Origin: Podocnemis expansa
Taxonomy: Eukaryota; Chordata; Testudines; Podocnemididae
Assembly: GCA_007922195.1 (NCBI GenBank)
Contig: ML681995.1
Span: 1,067,982 to 1,131,981 of the forward strand
Length of the DNA: 64,000 bases
Direction: 5' to 3'
Part shown: positions 37,048 to 50,740 of the stretch, in pieces
How positions within the stretch are numbered: the first letter of the stretch is position 1
How the letters are laid out: every line of letters begins with the position of its first letter
Translations under genes and position numbers: made by a program
The notes under the pieces: generated by a model
Database searches by the model: none
What the model was told of the DNA's origin: nothing
The model's input: the letters and a program-made list of their open reading frames with translations, nothing else

Positions 37048-40000
37048 TCTACATGGTGCCATAAATGCAGACATAGCCAAAGTGTCCATACTTTTACACA
37101 CACACACAAAGGAGCATGAAACACCAGAGGGGATAAAGCATAGTGTATTACTGTACTTCAGTGAAACTTCTGCAGGAAGGGTTTGAACAAACCCAAGGCA
37201 AAGTTGCATGTGATCTTGGGAAGGGAATGGGTGGAAGCAAAAAGATCCTCTTTCAAGACGACAACATTAAAGTAAACTTCAAGCCACCTGTCCACACACA
37301 AGCATTATGGTGCACCATTTCAGAGAACACTGCTATTCACACACTTTTAGTCCAAATTGCAAAGTAGTGTTGACATGCTGCTTATTAAGCAAACCAAATC
37401 AGGTACAAACACATCAGCAAGGGTGATGAAATATTCAGTTCATGAATGTTACATAATTTCTTGTGCAATCATATGAGCCCAAAATATTAAGAAGCAAATA
37501 TTTTTTCAAGAGTAAGCACTATATATGTCCACCTGAGAAGCTACAAGAAAGCTCAGGACAGCAGATCTCCCACATTGCTTTTAACAGGCTATGATGAAAT
37601 GAGTTGGTCCTCTATTCTCTGAGGCTTACAGTTAAGACAATGAAATAAAAGTACTGATTACTTTTGGATAAGCCAACACACATTTTATTTGCAACACTAA
37701 GTCTGAAATGACAAATACTGTGCAAATAGTTGGTTCCTTTAAAATAAAAAATAACTAACAAGCACTGTACAATGGAAAAACTAATGAGATATGTTTAAAA
37801 TCTTCATTGCTTCCCCAGCAATCACTAATCAACTTTCCAACACTTAGTAGGATTGCTCTGCAACTCAGCCACTCCCAGGCTGTGCTTCTTGTGGGCCCAT
37901 CATTATGAACTTCGTGGCACTGCTATAGACAAAGTTTGCAATAATTTGTTTTGACAAAACAAGAAGAAAATAAAGCATGATGCACTTTGCTCAAGAAAGA
38001 GGAATTTATATTTAGGACAACCTCAGGGAAACAGGAGATCTCAGTGAGGGTAACGGCTTCTGATGATGACCTGGACTGACTGGGCTTTCTTTCTTTTCTA
38101 GGTCATATTGATCTGAGGCGCAAAGACAGTCTGAAATCTGCCAAAGAACCACCCAGCAAATGCCAGTCTGCAATGGAATTCCACATTCCTATGGTATGGC
38201 AATAGAACAATAGCTACGTGTACTATGATTTAAATAAAGTTTGATTTCATTTAAGCCTGACTTATTACATCCCTAATTAAAAATAAACTTCAAGCAGTCA
38301 TCCTTTAGCAGATATACCACCTCTTTCCTTATTTCAATGTTTTAGGTTGTCAGAATATTCTATGTGCTGCATCAGTCTTTGGAGTAGGATTCATTCAAGT
38401 TTTATGTGGTATTGAAGCTTTTACACTGAAATGCCCAAACCACAGAGTACCATCAATATATCCATGAATATATAAATACCTGGAATTTCAGGAGCCTAAA
38501 AAGAGCAATCTGAGGCACAAAGCATGAAGGAAATGTGCAAATAAATAGGGGAGGAGAGGCAGGGTGGGAAAAGAAAATATACTTTTCTTGTGGGTAGACC
38601 ATGGCTTTTTTATTGACCCAGAATTTATGCAAGTATATGCTATGGAACATTAAACCAAAATGCATTTTAAAGTTTATTTAACTGATGTGGTCCATTCCTG
38701 TACTGCAGTGAAATTACTGTTCAGGGAACGTGACAATTTGCCTTATTTAGTGGAAGCTGGAAATGTCCTAACTAGTTTTGCATACAGGAGTTAATGTAGG
38801 GGATCAGATTTGAATTTCAGGTAGTATACTAGGAATGCCATGTGCATAAAACCAACACCTTTCAGTGGTTGGATTACATTGGTACTGTCTGACAAAATGG
38901 GAAGACTCAGGAGAAGCCCCAGTTTAAAACTAGTGATGGAACTGTTGCAGTTATTATTACACTACATTCTGATACTTCCAAAATCTATGGGAGATTTGCC
39001 ATTGACTTAAATGAGACTAGGACTTCATCCTGAACATCCTTCACTTCAGGTTTCTTGAGGACACTTGGTTTATGGGACCTGAGAAGAACGGGTAAACATC
39101 AGCTGTGATAGACAACATGTCCACCATTTGACTCCTGGCAGACCTGAAGGCATAAGGAAAATGTGGGACATCACAGCTGCGCATGAAAGAATCACTGATG
39201 TCCAAAAGGTGAAGGTGAGATCTTGGAGATGCAAGTTCCCCTAGATGTCTTTGGCTGCTTTTTGCTAGCAGGAAGGTTGCATTTACCCTGGGCCCATCAG
39301 TACATATCTTGCAACTAGTGTGGAGGTTTCCTTCAGTGCAGAATGATGGCCAAGCTACTGGAGTTATTCCATAAAAAGCACTCTGAAGCACATAGGACCC
39401 CGTACACAGAATGTTGTTTTTTGGGAGGGACACAAGCAGAAACTAGTGTATGCACTTCTGAAGCCCTAAAAGCTGCTGATATAGGTGACAGAATTCAAAT
39501 ATGCAACACACAGGTTTACATATGGGTAAATTCCTTCCCCTGTGTTTTGGGGAGACAATTAGATTGTACACCAAAGGAGTATGTTGGTTGATAACTCTTC
39601 AAAAATCAAATCTCCCCAGAAGCAGCCAGCTTCCACAGTTGAAAATAACCTTGGCATAAAATGTCATGTTAGGTAAAAGTTGTTCCATCTATGCCAAAAC
39701 AATAGGCACATACAAAGAAATAGTCAAATTTTATTATGTTTATATAAAAAAGTCACAACCACCACCAACATACTTTCCAAGTACATTTTTCTCAGCTAAA
39801 GGTGCTACAGTGGATCATACCTTTGGGGAAGCTGGAAATCAGAGGGTAAATACAGAATGCTTCTTCATTAATGGACTCAACAGTTTAGGAGTGCAAATTG
39901 GAAACAATGAAGAGAGGTGGAGATTGAATGAAAATCAGGGAAACCGCTCCAGAGAAGAGCTTCAGAAAGGTCATGAATGTCGCCTTTTGGGTGGTTTTTT

Positions 40001-41322
40001 TTTTTTTTTTTTTTTTTAATGAATTGGCTTTTTAACCAGATCTATAACAGATTGAAAAACTTTAAAAAAAAAGTCACTCAAATTTGTCTAAATTTCTTAC
40101 GTCAACATTATGGAGAAAAATGTCAATGAAAAGTCAAATTTTCAAGCTTCTTTGATTACAAGTGAGTGATCATCACTTATTCTGCTCTAGTGTCCAACCC
40201 TCAAAGTCACCATCAGCAGCTTCCAATGAAGAAAAAAGTGAACTATCAAGGTAAAACAGAGGTTTCAGGCATTTTCAGACCATTTATTATAGTGTATCTT
40301 ATACCTGCTGATGTTCTTCTAAAGCACCCCATGCTCCAAGCCCCTCTGAATTATGAGAGGCAATAAGCAAACCTTTTGGATCCTGCCAAATTGTTTCCCT
40401 GAAGCACCAACTTTTAAGGATAATCTTCACAGGAAGCTTGGTTCAGCAAGGTACTTAGGAACTTGAGGCATCTGAGCTGGCCCACTGACTTCTGTGGGAC
40501 AACTTGTATTTAAATTTATGCATGAGCATAAGTGCCCTGGTGAATCAGGTTCAGAATGACTTGTATAGTCAAGGACAGGCTAGCTAGTAACTCATAGGGT
40601 TCATTACGTTCTGAAGTTATCTAGACTAATACAAATATCCAGGAGTCAGAAGCAGGGATGGGTGCAGCCCCCAATCATTTACTGTGCTAGTGAGAAGTTA
40701 TAACAGATTGCTCAGAGTTGGAGGGTGGAGTAGGAAATAGTTATTTTCTTGGACTCTTGTTTGGCTAAAAACTTCCAGTGTGCAAAGATTGAGAAAAAAA
40801 TCAAAAAGACACCTTTTTACTCAGGTGAGAAAAATCTTCTGATGTTCAAGCATCAAAGTTAGCTGGGATTTCCCCATTTTTCTGAAGTGACTCAGTATTA
40901 CTGATCCTCAATTGATGTGCACAGTCCCACGTTTTAATAGAGTCTTACAATTCTTTTTCTCTCTAAACTTTCAATGCCACTTCAAAACCACCCAGTTTTC
41001 AAAAGTTCTAGAGGCCAGATATACAAGAGTAACATAACAGCCCATTGAAAATATACGGTACAGAGCAGCCAGTTTAGAAAGATAATTCTTCTGGGAAGGG
41101 ATTATAGCCATGACAATCAGGGCTGAATGTGTGTTATAGTTATGACTAATCTGGCTCATTATGGACTCCACTGAACCACAAACATACTCTGGCATGAGGG
41201 TAACTGTGCCCTCTTTAGCCTGACGTTTAAATAACTCACATTCACTGTACACATTTGAAACATTCTGCATATCATGTTGCAAATTGTTGACTTTACGATA
41301 CTAGGTCTCGCTCTTACCCTAT
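37048..41322. other. Unassigned DNA
   Basis: No confident gene. It holds a (CA)n tract near 37097-37107, a T run at about 39997-40017, relics of the 'ccattgactt' dispersed motif at 38990-39020 and 40480-40560, one exon-like block at 38102-38193, and a 130-codon minus-strand frame at 39041-39433 without family resemblance. Confidence 0.4.
38102..38193 (+). other. Exon-like block, unproven
   Basis: A 92-bp stretch is preceded by a pyrimidine tract ending in CTTTTCTAG, with a CTGAC branch-point-like string about 25 bases upstream, and is followed by GTATGG. One of the three frames is open throughout and reads HIDLRRKDSLKSAKEP at its start; without splicing it would stop three codons past the donor. 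I do not recognise the protein. A random 92-bp stretch has one open frame often enough that this is weak evidence. Confidence 0.12.
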
Positions 41323-42013
41323 TGTAGTGGCTCAGAGCTTCACCTGCTACCCCATCTTTGAGAGTCAACCCCTCCATTAATGGCCAGTGGGAGTGGGAGG
41401 GAAGGGACCCGACCTACCAGCTACTTTGGGTCCCAGGCTCAGGGCCTTATGAATTGCAGCTATGTGCTGCTGAGAGTACTCAATGCTGCAATTCTTTTCC
41501 CTGGACTACTTTGCCTTATGCCCCTTCACCTTCTTGGGCTCCCTGACCTCACTCCTCAATTCTGGGCAGGGTCTCTTTCAGATCTTTTGCCTGGAGCATC
41601 TCAATCATCTTCTGCTGTGTAGCAGGATCCTTTCTCTCAGGCTTCTCTGCACCTGGGAAGCATCTTTGCTCTGTTTGAGCAAGTTTTCCCCTCCCAGATC
41701 TCTTGACCTTTCTCCTGGCTCTTCTCTGATCCTCCAGTCAACAGCAGCACTCCTCATTCTCTCCTCTGCATGGCTGCAGCAGGAGATTTTATCAAGTTCC
41801 TGGCAGGGCCTTAACTTGTTCCAGGTGCCCTAATTAACTTGCAGGAACCTCCTGTCAGTCCCCAGGGAACAAGGCCCTGAACATTCTCAGGCTTATCTTG
41901 CTTCTGTTACTCTCCTGCTGTCCTTAGACCCCACATCACCACAGTTAGTATTCTCATTTACTCTATTCCATTACTGTACAGGGATCCCCCTTATGGATCA
42001 GGGTGCCATGACA
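41323..42013 (-). mobile_element. Probable solo LTR, 691 bp
   Basis: The ends TGTAGTGGC (41323) and GCCATGACA (ending 42013) are inverted repeats at 7 of 9 positions. The 4-bp flanks CTAT and CTAA match at 3 of 4. On the minus strand 'aattagggcacctgg' and 'gataaaatctcctgctgcag' parallel 'aattaaggcacctga' and 'gataaaatgcccctattgca' of the LTR at 55872-56440. That suggests related families and sets the orientation; the GATAAAAT string may be the TATA region. No internal retroviral genes. Confidence 0.55.
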
Positions 42014-43427
42014 CTAAGTACTTACACCTTTATGCATTTATTTTACTTTATAAAAATGCAAAGCAGAATTGCTGGTTAAAAAAGAGCAGATTCTTGGAGA
42101 CAGGACAGTGGTGCACTAATTAATATGTCTGCATGTTGTTATTCATGATCCTCTCTGTTCCAGGTAAGCCAGTCTTGTGTGTATTTTGTAAATAAACAAA
42201 AGTATGCAAGATTATACCATGGCTCTGCATTGCTTATTTCCACTCCCAAGGGAAAGTGACCTATGTACTCCTGAAGTCTGCCTCCACTCAGCAAGGGGGC
42301 AAAACCTTCCTCTGTACCATTCTACTGAATACCCCCAATGATGAGCCTGAATGCACAGATCACACTACCAATATCCTAGAAGCATCAGTGTGGAAGCCAG
42401 CCACTTGGCTATACCGATTAATTATTCAATAATGCAATCCCTAGAACATTCATGTAAATCGGCCATCAGAGTGAGCCAATCAAGCCTATGACTGAAATAG
42501 AAACATAAATATGAAGTTAATTAATCAATTCAGTTCTTGCAAATGTGCAAGATGCATCTGGGAGCTATACTCCTCCTGCATTGCCAAGTGTACCTGGTGA
42601 GTTTGAAGCAATTGAAAATGTCATTTACTATACTATTTAAAACACTAGCAAGTAGTCTGGAACATGGAAAACAAATTATGAGGTTAAAGCATTTTATATA
42701 AGGGTTTCGGCATATGAACAAATTTGTTCTGGGTTATATCCAATGGAGGTTTCTAGGGGAAAAAAATACATTTTCCCTTTCTCAACAACAACAGAAAGAC
42801 GCTGAAATATTTTATTCAAATTAAGTCTGTGTTTTGAGGACAAGGAAAGTTCAAAGCAGCAGGAAATAACCCAGCCAGATTTCAGGGAAAAAGAGTTTGA
42901 CATTTTTGTAAAAAAATTTAAAACCTCAGAATAAGAATCTACTCCCTCTCCCCCCACATACGCACAAATATTTGAATTCCAAACTGCCTCAGTAAATATC
43001 AAATAAATCACTCGCTGAGCGCCAATTACTCCAATGATCTTTTAAGGCATGTGTTGAATGAAACAGAGCCCCAGGCAAGGGTCAACGCATTTTCAGTGCA
43101 ACCAAAATCCCCAGTAGATACATGTGCACTGCAGCCATTTTCCTGCAGAACACAGATCATTATTTTTGAAAGAGCTATTATTTAAAGTTTCTTGTCCATG
43201 CATCATTTTAATTCTTCTGTCTATTTGAATTTAGCCAAACCATTTTTACCAGCAGACTGGAAAGCAAGTCTGCTTCCCAGTTTTTCACTACTGATATGCA
43301 TGAGCAGATATAAGAAATCCTTGCACTGCTTAATTTTAATAGGAGGAAAGCTTCTTCCTATAATCTGCCCTGCCTTTTCAAAACATGGCTGAATCAATCA
43401 GTTTTACTCAACGTTAGGTTAGAACCT
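42014..43427. other. Unassigned AT-rich DNA
   Basis: Nothing recognised. A 105-codon minus-strand frame at 42694-43011 has no family resemblance. Confidence 0.45.
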
Positions 43428-43522
43428 TATTGCTGGAGTGGATGGATGAGGTTTTGAGGCCTGCATTGTGCAGATCAGACTAGATGATCATACTGGTCCC
43501 TTCTGACCTGAGAGTCTATTAG
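43428..43522 (+). mobile_element. CR1 LINE 3'-end fragment
   Basis: Carries the CR1 3'-terminal signature: 'cagatcagactagatgatca', then 'actggtcccttctgacctga', ending near 'gagtctattagtct'. Only about 95 bp survive, the usual 5'-truncated form of CR1. Confidence 0.7.
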
Positions 43523-45869
43523 TCTACTCACTCACATGTGCATGTGTTTCAAGACAGAAACTGAGCCTGAAAGACTTTGCAATCAAAAGTTGCACAAAGT
43601 TAAAAGCATTTGGGAAAGGGGGCATTGTAACATAATTAGGCATCCTTAACAATAGGTGGTGTCATATTTCAGGTAGAACTCATATTTCATAGGAATGGTG
43701 CTGGTAGAAGCTGGAAAGTAATTAGAGGATCTGAAGAACTCTTGACTTTGGCTTCCCTTGCAGATATTTGCTCTCCAGCTGTCAAGGGAGTACACAATCC
43801 TGGTATCCTTCTGGACTTGCTGCTGTTTCCAGAACCCACACAGTAGCAGCAGCCAGAAATTCCATTTTTCTTTAAGAATCTAAGCTTACGTCCATCAAAC
43901 ATGGACTTTAGGACCATGACCTAGGCCTCTCAGAGTTCCAGGCTAAACTACTACAACATGCAGATAGCTATGGGAACACAATCTTCATCTCTTCCAACAG
44001 GTACAAATCTACCTATATAGACAGAAGTGAGGTACACCACACTGAACCCAGTAGAGGATTTTGGTGCTAGGTCCTTGTGTCTGACTTGAGACAAGCTCTC
44101 TCAAAGCTTGCCTCTTGTTCTCTAAGACAAGACCCATTTTGACAACTGTGGTCAATGAAATCACTTAGGATGACAGAGATAAGGATGAAATGCAGCTGGC
44201 TCAATTATGGATTTTTAACACCAGAGATCAGAATGATGGGCCTTAACACAGACAAAGTACTGAAAGATTTATCTGTTGGGGGCAGGGAGATAAATCACAC
44301 CCCCACCCCATGCTGGGGTACAAGCAATCACAGAAAAGTTGATAAAACCCAGAAGAACCACCATGAATTTAAGACTCCTCAAAATCTATGGAAGACTGGA
44401 AAGCATGGTTCCTTTGGGCTATTTATTTTAAAATTGTGTATATGGTGTCTACATGCCATGATGACAAAAACATTTTAAATCATAATATGACAGCTTAGCT
44501 AGATGAGATAGAAACACAGTGTGATTTAATGGTATGTAACAAAGCAGATACTGTGTTTTTCCTTTGAAATGAAGGTAGAAAAACAGTACTAATATATATT
44601 ACCACATCAGTTTAATCTCTTTCTCCAAAGGCACACACATTTTGGTTATTTTCTACAGCCTCCAATCCAGGAAGCCAGGGGGAACAAACACAAGTTGACT
44701 CAACATTCAACATGAACATTCTGCTTACACATCTATCACAGTGAAGCAATTTTTGAATTATTTTAGTTCAGAGATAAAACAAAAATCAATACTGAGGGGC
44801 TCTGAAATGCTTGCCACTGCCCAGCAGTGCTGTTGAGTTACTGTTCTCGCTTCATCAAATGAGTTAAAGCCAACCTAATGCCTTGTCAGATTTCATTTGT
44901 TTTCCAACAAGTCAGACAAAACTTGGTGTCTCCATAAATATTTACCATCTCCTTGTAAATAATCCTCAATTTTGCTCAACTGAGCGCAGTTGTATCCACT
45001 CCCTCTTCTATACAGGTATGCTTAAGCAGGGCTGCTTCCTATTTAGCCCAACTGTGCAGTAAAGGGAACACAAATCTGGAATAAACAAGAATTTTGTGTC
45101 TTTTATATTCCATGTTCCAAAGCTACCTTGCTGCTTTTAGCAGAGGTTATGTGCCATGGTTACTGCCACTGCACCATATTGCCTATGACAACCCCTTGGC
45201 TTCCTCACTGCTCCATCATAGGCTCACCTTTTCTAGTGAAATATTCTTTCCTTCACACCAAAGGATTTGGGCAAAGTGTGTTCTAGTCTGCTGGAACCAA
45301 ATCCTCAAAAGATGTGTTTTTGTTCGAAAAGCTGTTGGAAGCACTTTTCTGTTCTGCTGAAGCTACACATTACCTATCCAACCTTTCCCCTTCCTCTAAC
45401 TTTTTCTGTATACAGAACATTTTGAAGTCCTCAAACAAAATTTATTCCTCTTCCTTAAAATACAAACACAAAAGTTATTTCAAATTTACTTATGATTTCA
45501 TTTGCCAAGCTCTAACCCAAGGGCTCATCTACATTGGGAGAGAGATTGTAATTTGATTTTAATATGTCAAATTACAGAAGGAAAAGGCCAGTGATCACAG
45601 TAAATTACTTGCTCAGGGTCTCACGTCCCCACTGCTCACACTACTTCCTGAAAGGCATTGGATGGTGGGTAACAGGCAAAGGGACTTGAGCAGAGGCAAT
45701 CATCCTCTGCTCACTTCCTCTCCCCTATTTTCTAATTAAAGAAACAGGAAAAACTTTCCTTGATGTTTCTCTGCTGCAGGCATGACAGACAGGCACAATG
45801 CTGCATGGAGAGAGGAATTAACTGAAAACTTTCTGGGGCTGCAGGCAAGGAAGGAGCTATGTTGCTACT
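43523..45869. other. Unassigned AT-rich DNA
   Basis: No gene or confident repeat recognised. Short frames near 44155 and 45094 lack family resemblance. Confidence 0.45.
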
Positions 45870-46057
45870 GCATAGCACTGTGGTGTTCAGACTTTGGGTC
45901 AGGACCCAGTATTGGGTATTAGGTCACAGCACCCCTGATGCTACCTCCAAAAGACTGGAATGCATGGCTCAAGGATGTAATTGTTGGGTTGTGGGCATAA
46001 ATGATTTTTTTCAACTGGGTCCTAAGGAAAAAAAGTTTGAAAACCACTGGTGTAGCA
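45870..46057. mobile_element. hAT MITE of 172 bp with 8-bp target duplication
   Basis: Element at 45878-46049. The right end, read on the minus strand, is CAGTGGTTTTCAAACTTTTT; the left end is CTGTGGTGTTCAGACTTTGG, an imperfect inverted match continuing to a shared AGGACCC. Flanks GCATAGCA (45870-45877) and GTGTAGCA (46050-46057) match at 6 of 8. The termini are those of Charlie-type hAT elements. No coding capacity. Confidence 0.85.
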
Positions 46058-47869
46058 GACAGGAAATAATGGAAAAGCTGCTCATTGGCTACACATACCT
46101 AAATTCAAATTGCAGATTTTGACCTCAGTTCTATACCACCTGCAGAGATGTTGTTATGAGGTCAAATTACATCTCAATATTTTCCCCCCAAATTACTGTT
46201 CTCAGAGTGGAGACTGACATTGTAGAAGGTTGATGTAAACAGCATTATGTGAAACTTCACAATGACTGAAGACCAGGGCCAAGAGGTTTCTTTATGCCAG
46301 AGATAACTGAAACTAGTGTACAGTAGAAAAGTCATCTCAGCCCTTATATTTAGCGTTCCTATGTATCACAGAGTTGCAGAAGACCTAAAAGAAGTTACTG
46401 TGCTGCAGCCATATATGACCAATGGTCTAATGCCAGCTCAGTAGCTATGTGACTGAAGTACCTTTTGCTCACAGCTAAAAATCACTTTCTATTTCCAATA
46501 TTTAAAATTAGATGAAGATGCCCTGATAAAGCTTCCTACAGGCCAAATCCTGCCACCCTTAATCATACTGAGGATTGCTTTACTCCATAGGTTCAATATT
46601 GAATTCAGTAGCAGAATCTAGCCGCAAGCAAAAACTGAAAACAAAACAGTAGAGCCTCATGTTAAAAATTGAAATGTCAGCCCTGCAGTACACACTGAAT
46701 AGCATAGACACCTGCATCTGTGCAGAGTGCCTCAGACTTCTCTGTAGCTCACCATGGATATGTGTGAATGATAATAGCTTGTATGGCAGTATCAGAGACT
46801 GATACTCCCACAGTCAGTACCTAACAATATAATGTTAAAACCATCAGAGTTAGTAATGTCACTGGCTCAGGGTCACAGTATCCCACTAGTGTGTGAGTCC
46901 AAGCAACACAATGTACTGCTTCTCTGATCCCGTGATCTCTTATCCACAAAACAATAAGTGTACACACAGCACAATTTCAAATAAAGAAGTGCCAGATTTA
47001 TTTACAGTGCTTTGCCACTATGAGAAATGCTTAAGAAAAGGGAAGGTGTTAAGGATACAAATGACCAGGGGGTGGGGGGGGAACCCAGACAAAATGGCTA
47101 CATATTATATTGAAAGGAATGTGCAAACTTTCCGTACAGTGTGCAAACTTTCCCTTTTGCTCTTGCCCTTATGGCTGCTAGACAGGATGAGTTAGGTTTA
47201 ATAGGACCCTTGGCTCCAACTACATCCATGCACAAATTTTTTTTTTCTATTGAGAAAAGATACTGAACAGCTTGCCTCATCTTCTTCTAGCATTAGTTTT
47301 TAAGAGGACTTTTATTTGAAGAAAAAGCAGAATTGATGGGGTCTTAAAATGTCTTCTATTTTTTAAAAAATATACATTGATTCTCTTTCAGTCACCAATT
47401 AATGGGATTCTACTTGCAACAGACATTTCTGTTTATAGTGGATCAGATAGGGACACTGGGCCAAACTGTCCTCTGGCCTGAGAAAAACCCACCTGGGGAG
47501 TCAATGAGGAGGAAACGTCTAACACTTCCCACACAGTTTCATCTGGGGGTCTCAGGTTTTACACACATGCCCTATCTGTTATGTATGGGGCAGGGTTTCA
47601 ACACCAGATCTCTCAGATTTCGAATCTCATTCCCTTCCCCACCTTTTTCCTTCTTGTATATAGTGTCAATGGATGGGAGCAATGCATGAAGAGAATGATG
47701 GTTCCAAGCAAGCAGCTTTCTATGGAAGAAAAGAGCCACCCACAAATCCAGGATAGGAGCAGATAAATTTACCATCAGGACTATTTTCAAATGGATTTAA
47801 AAGACTGCACAAAGCATCATAAATGGCAATATACTAAGTCAAGGACAGGTGACTCTCAAAAGGCTCAAG
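46058..47869. other. Unassigned DNA
   Basis: No gene is seen. A copy of the dispersed 'ccaaatcctgccaccctta' motif with a mirrored 'gcagaatctagcc' lies at about 46538-46622. A run of G occurs near 47070. Confidence 0.45.
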
Positions 47870-48795
47870 AATTATTGGTAAGAGTTTTAACAATTTTACA
47901 AATGACCTAAAACTACACATTAAAGATATTAAACTGAGAGAAGTTACAAACTCCTCTTAGGACAGAATTTAAAAAAAAACTATAAGAGTCTAGAGAGAGA
48001 GGAAATATGGGCTGAAAATAACCAAATGTGATTCCATGGAAAAGTGAGACCAAATACATCTAGTGACAAACAGGAAACAAAACTTGATAAGCAGTTGCAT
48101 TGAAAGACCTAGGGATGATGAAAACCAGGCAAAAGTTGACTATGGGATATGGGTGAAAAAATAATCATGCTTTAGGCTGCCTGCACAAGCCATCACATCA
48201 CACAACAGGGAGATGATATAGATTGTCTGGGTGTGTGAAAAAACACAGCATCTTTCACTCAGTTTTGGCCACCACATTAGAAAAAGATATGTGGACAAAC
48301 TGGAAGGGATTCAGAGAAGAGAAATATAAACAGGGTATAAAAGGGACTGCCATATGAAGAAAGATGGAAAAGCATTCAACATGTGTAGCTAGAGTACAGT
48401 TGTAAGAGACCTTGAATCCAGGCCACCTGCTGAACCAACAGTTGACAACCATTTGAAGGATGTTTACTCCAGGAAGACAGAAAAATTATTCAAGGTCAGC
48501 ATGAAGAAGTATAACTAGAAGCAATCTGATGCATTTAAGGAAAATGAAATTGAAAGTGAATAGGAACAATACAGTGACAATGAGAACCATTAAGCACCTA
48601 AATAGCATCTCCCAGGGAAAAAGTAGAAGGTTCTTGGCCTAAGACTTTTAAAACTAGACTGGAGGGATGATAGAAGATGTGTGGTATTGTGGTTAAGTTT
48701 TTCATTTCAATGACAAAGAACCATCCTGTATTGGCACAGGATGGACTGGATAATGTAACAGGTCTTTTCTGTCCCTAACTTTCATGATTCCACGG
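47870..48795 (+). mobile_element. CR1/L3-type LINE relic, 3' half
   Basis: Old but long copy in + orientation. Recognisable blocks include 'cattagaaaaagatatgtgg', 'ggaagggattcagagaagag', 'aagacttttaaaactagact' and 'ggatggactggataatgtaa', then 'cttttctgtccctaactttc' at the 3' end. The order fits the region from late RT into the 3' untranslated part. No frame is intact. Confidence 0.6.
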
Positions 48796-50379
48796 TCCCA
48801 ATCTCACATATAATCCCTTAAAAGGCCACAAGTCTTTAGGATTTTTGCATGGTAAGGGACTTCCAACATAAAGGACCACATTTTTATAGAAGCAATTCAT
48901 ATATAAGAACTGATCAAAGCTCAGCCATAACCAGTTCATTGGAAAAAAAGTACATGAAGTTTATCATGGCAGCTTTCAACATATAAATCCTATATTTGTC
49001 CACAGAATATGTGCACCACAGCGGGTGCAGAAAGTATTCTTAGGGTATGTGAGAAGCCACTCTGCCTTCCGAGTTAGGAAATGGAAGCAGGGGGGCATAA
49101 AGGATTAAAGACTCAAAGAAGGGGTGCCTGATCAACAAATTTGAGAACCCCCTGCCACAGGTGGTGCCAGTGTGGGATTACCCCACCACAAGCAACCACA
49201 CAATGTGAGTCACATGCCAGGCAGACCAATTTTTCATTCACAAGAGAATGAAGGTAAGAAAAATTATCTGCATGTACATGGAAAAACAGTCACATAAAGC
49301 ATGATGGACCAGAATATGCATGAGATGAAGCAGACTGCAACGTAATTGTGCATGAATCAATGTGAACACGAAAATGTCTTGAAGACATGGAATGACAGGT
49401 GGGGATGGAAGAGACGCTCATGCCTTGATGTATACCCACCCATGCAACCATTTCTGTGCAACTTATTCCTGATCTGTTGAACCATCCTCTGATGACAAAA
49501 GTAAGCCCACAAAACCCATGTATAGTGACATAGAGATTCTTTTCCATTAAAAAAGAGTTTAATATCATAAGTTCATGCTACCCAGATAAAACATTCAGAC
49601 CACAGCGACTACCTGTCATCATAGTATCTAAACCACATTCAGACCAGTGACCTTAAGATACAAGATTCAATATATCCCACTACTAAAGCTGCAGTATAAC
49701 CAATCAAACTCTTTAGAAAAATAGAGTTGTTCTACTGATCACTGCCATGGTGAAGAGGGGAAAAGTCACTAAAATACAATATTCAAAAAAATATTATTCA
49801 ACAACATCCCCCAGGTAACTTCCGTGTTTCCAGTTTCAGTAAATAATTGTGTTGCAGCAACAGTGCACAAGCTTTGAACACAGTCAGTGCCAATTCAGGA
49901 GTGACCCTGGTAAACCTAACCAAGCCTTTCCAAAATTGGAAGAAACAGAACCTCATCACTCCAAAGGAAATTGAAATGCTGGGATCTCACTAGTTTGGTC
50001 CCCACAGCGTTGTTGCTTAGCTACTGCTTTCTCTATTAGTCTTACATATAACCTAGGGTTTAACTTGGCATGGCTCAAGGTTCTCAAAGAATTGATTCAG
50101 CTGTTACCATCACAGCCAGCCACCTAAGTACAAGAATTTCAAACTGTCAGACATAGATATTTGTTAGAAGAAATGAAAACATACATATGAAAGTCACAGA
50201 AGAGTCCTCTGACATCATCAAAAATGCTTCATTCCTTATTATCGATCCCCTAAGTCTAGACCATCTGAAATTGTATTTAACTAGCCTTTATGAGTGGATC
50301 TGACCTAGATATTTATACAGATTCCATCTCCTTAGAATCTGAGCACTATAAAGGGATTTTTATTATTGGGTGAGATTTT
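48796..50379. other. Unassigned DNA with a possible hAT end
   Basis: No gene is seen. At about 49120-49154 'ggggtgcctgatcaac' followed by 'tttgagaaccccctg' resembles a hAT right end (reverse complement begins CAGGGGGTTCTCAAA), but no left end was found, so this may be a truncated copy. Confidence 0.35.
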
Positions 50380-50740
50380 TTTAGAAGCATCCAGGAGAGC
50401 TGGAATATGAGGCCCACTGATTTTCAGTGGGATTTGTGCACCTAAATCCCACAGGCATTTCTAAAATGCCTCCCTTCTTCATTACTATCTGTATTCTAGT
50501 AACACCTAAAGATGCCCAATGAAAAACAAGGTCCTGTTGTGCGATGTACAATATAAACAAGTAGCAAGGAACAATCTTTGTCACAAGGATCTTACAACTT
50601 AAAATAGACAAGGGATGGGAGAAAGGGATGCAATATGGCAGTGGAAGTTTGAAAATGGAGGTACAGAAAGATTAAGCGATTTGCTCATAGGCATAGTCAG
50701 CAACAGTCCAGAATCTCATTTTCTAAGCCATTTCTTAACC
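50380..50740 (-). repeat. Ancient LINE-tail plus MIR-like relic, antisense
   Basis: The + strand reads 'gtattctagtaacacctaaa', 'aaaacaaggtcctgttgtg', 'gatgtacaatataaacaa', 'aggatcttacaacttaaaat' and then 'acagaaagattaagcgattt'. This is the order of a widespread sauropsid repeat in reverse orientation, with the MIR-like piece at its end. The start (50392-50470, 'cccactgattttcagtggga') is a palindromic motif seen elsewhere in the window. Confidence 0.5.

Noticed and set aside
39041..39433. 130-codon minus-strand open frame, among the longest outside the mobile elements
   Set aside because: No recognised domain, no supporting splice or poly(A) signals, and it overlaps an 82-codon frame on the other strand. 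Chance is more likely, though a translated search would settle it.
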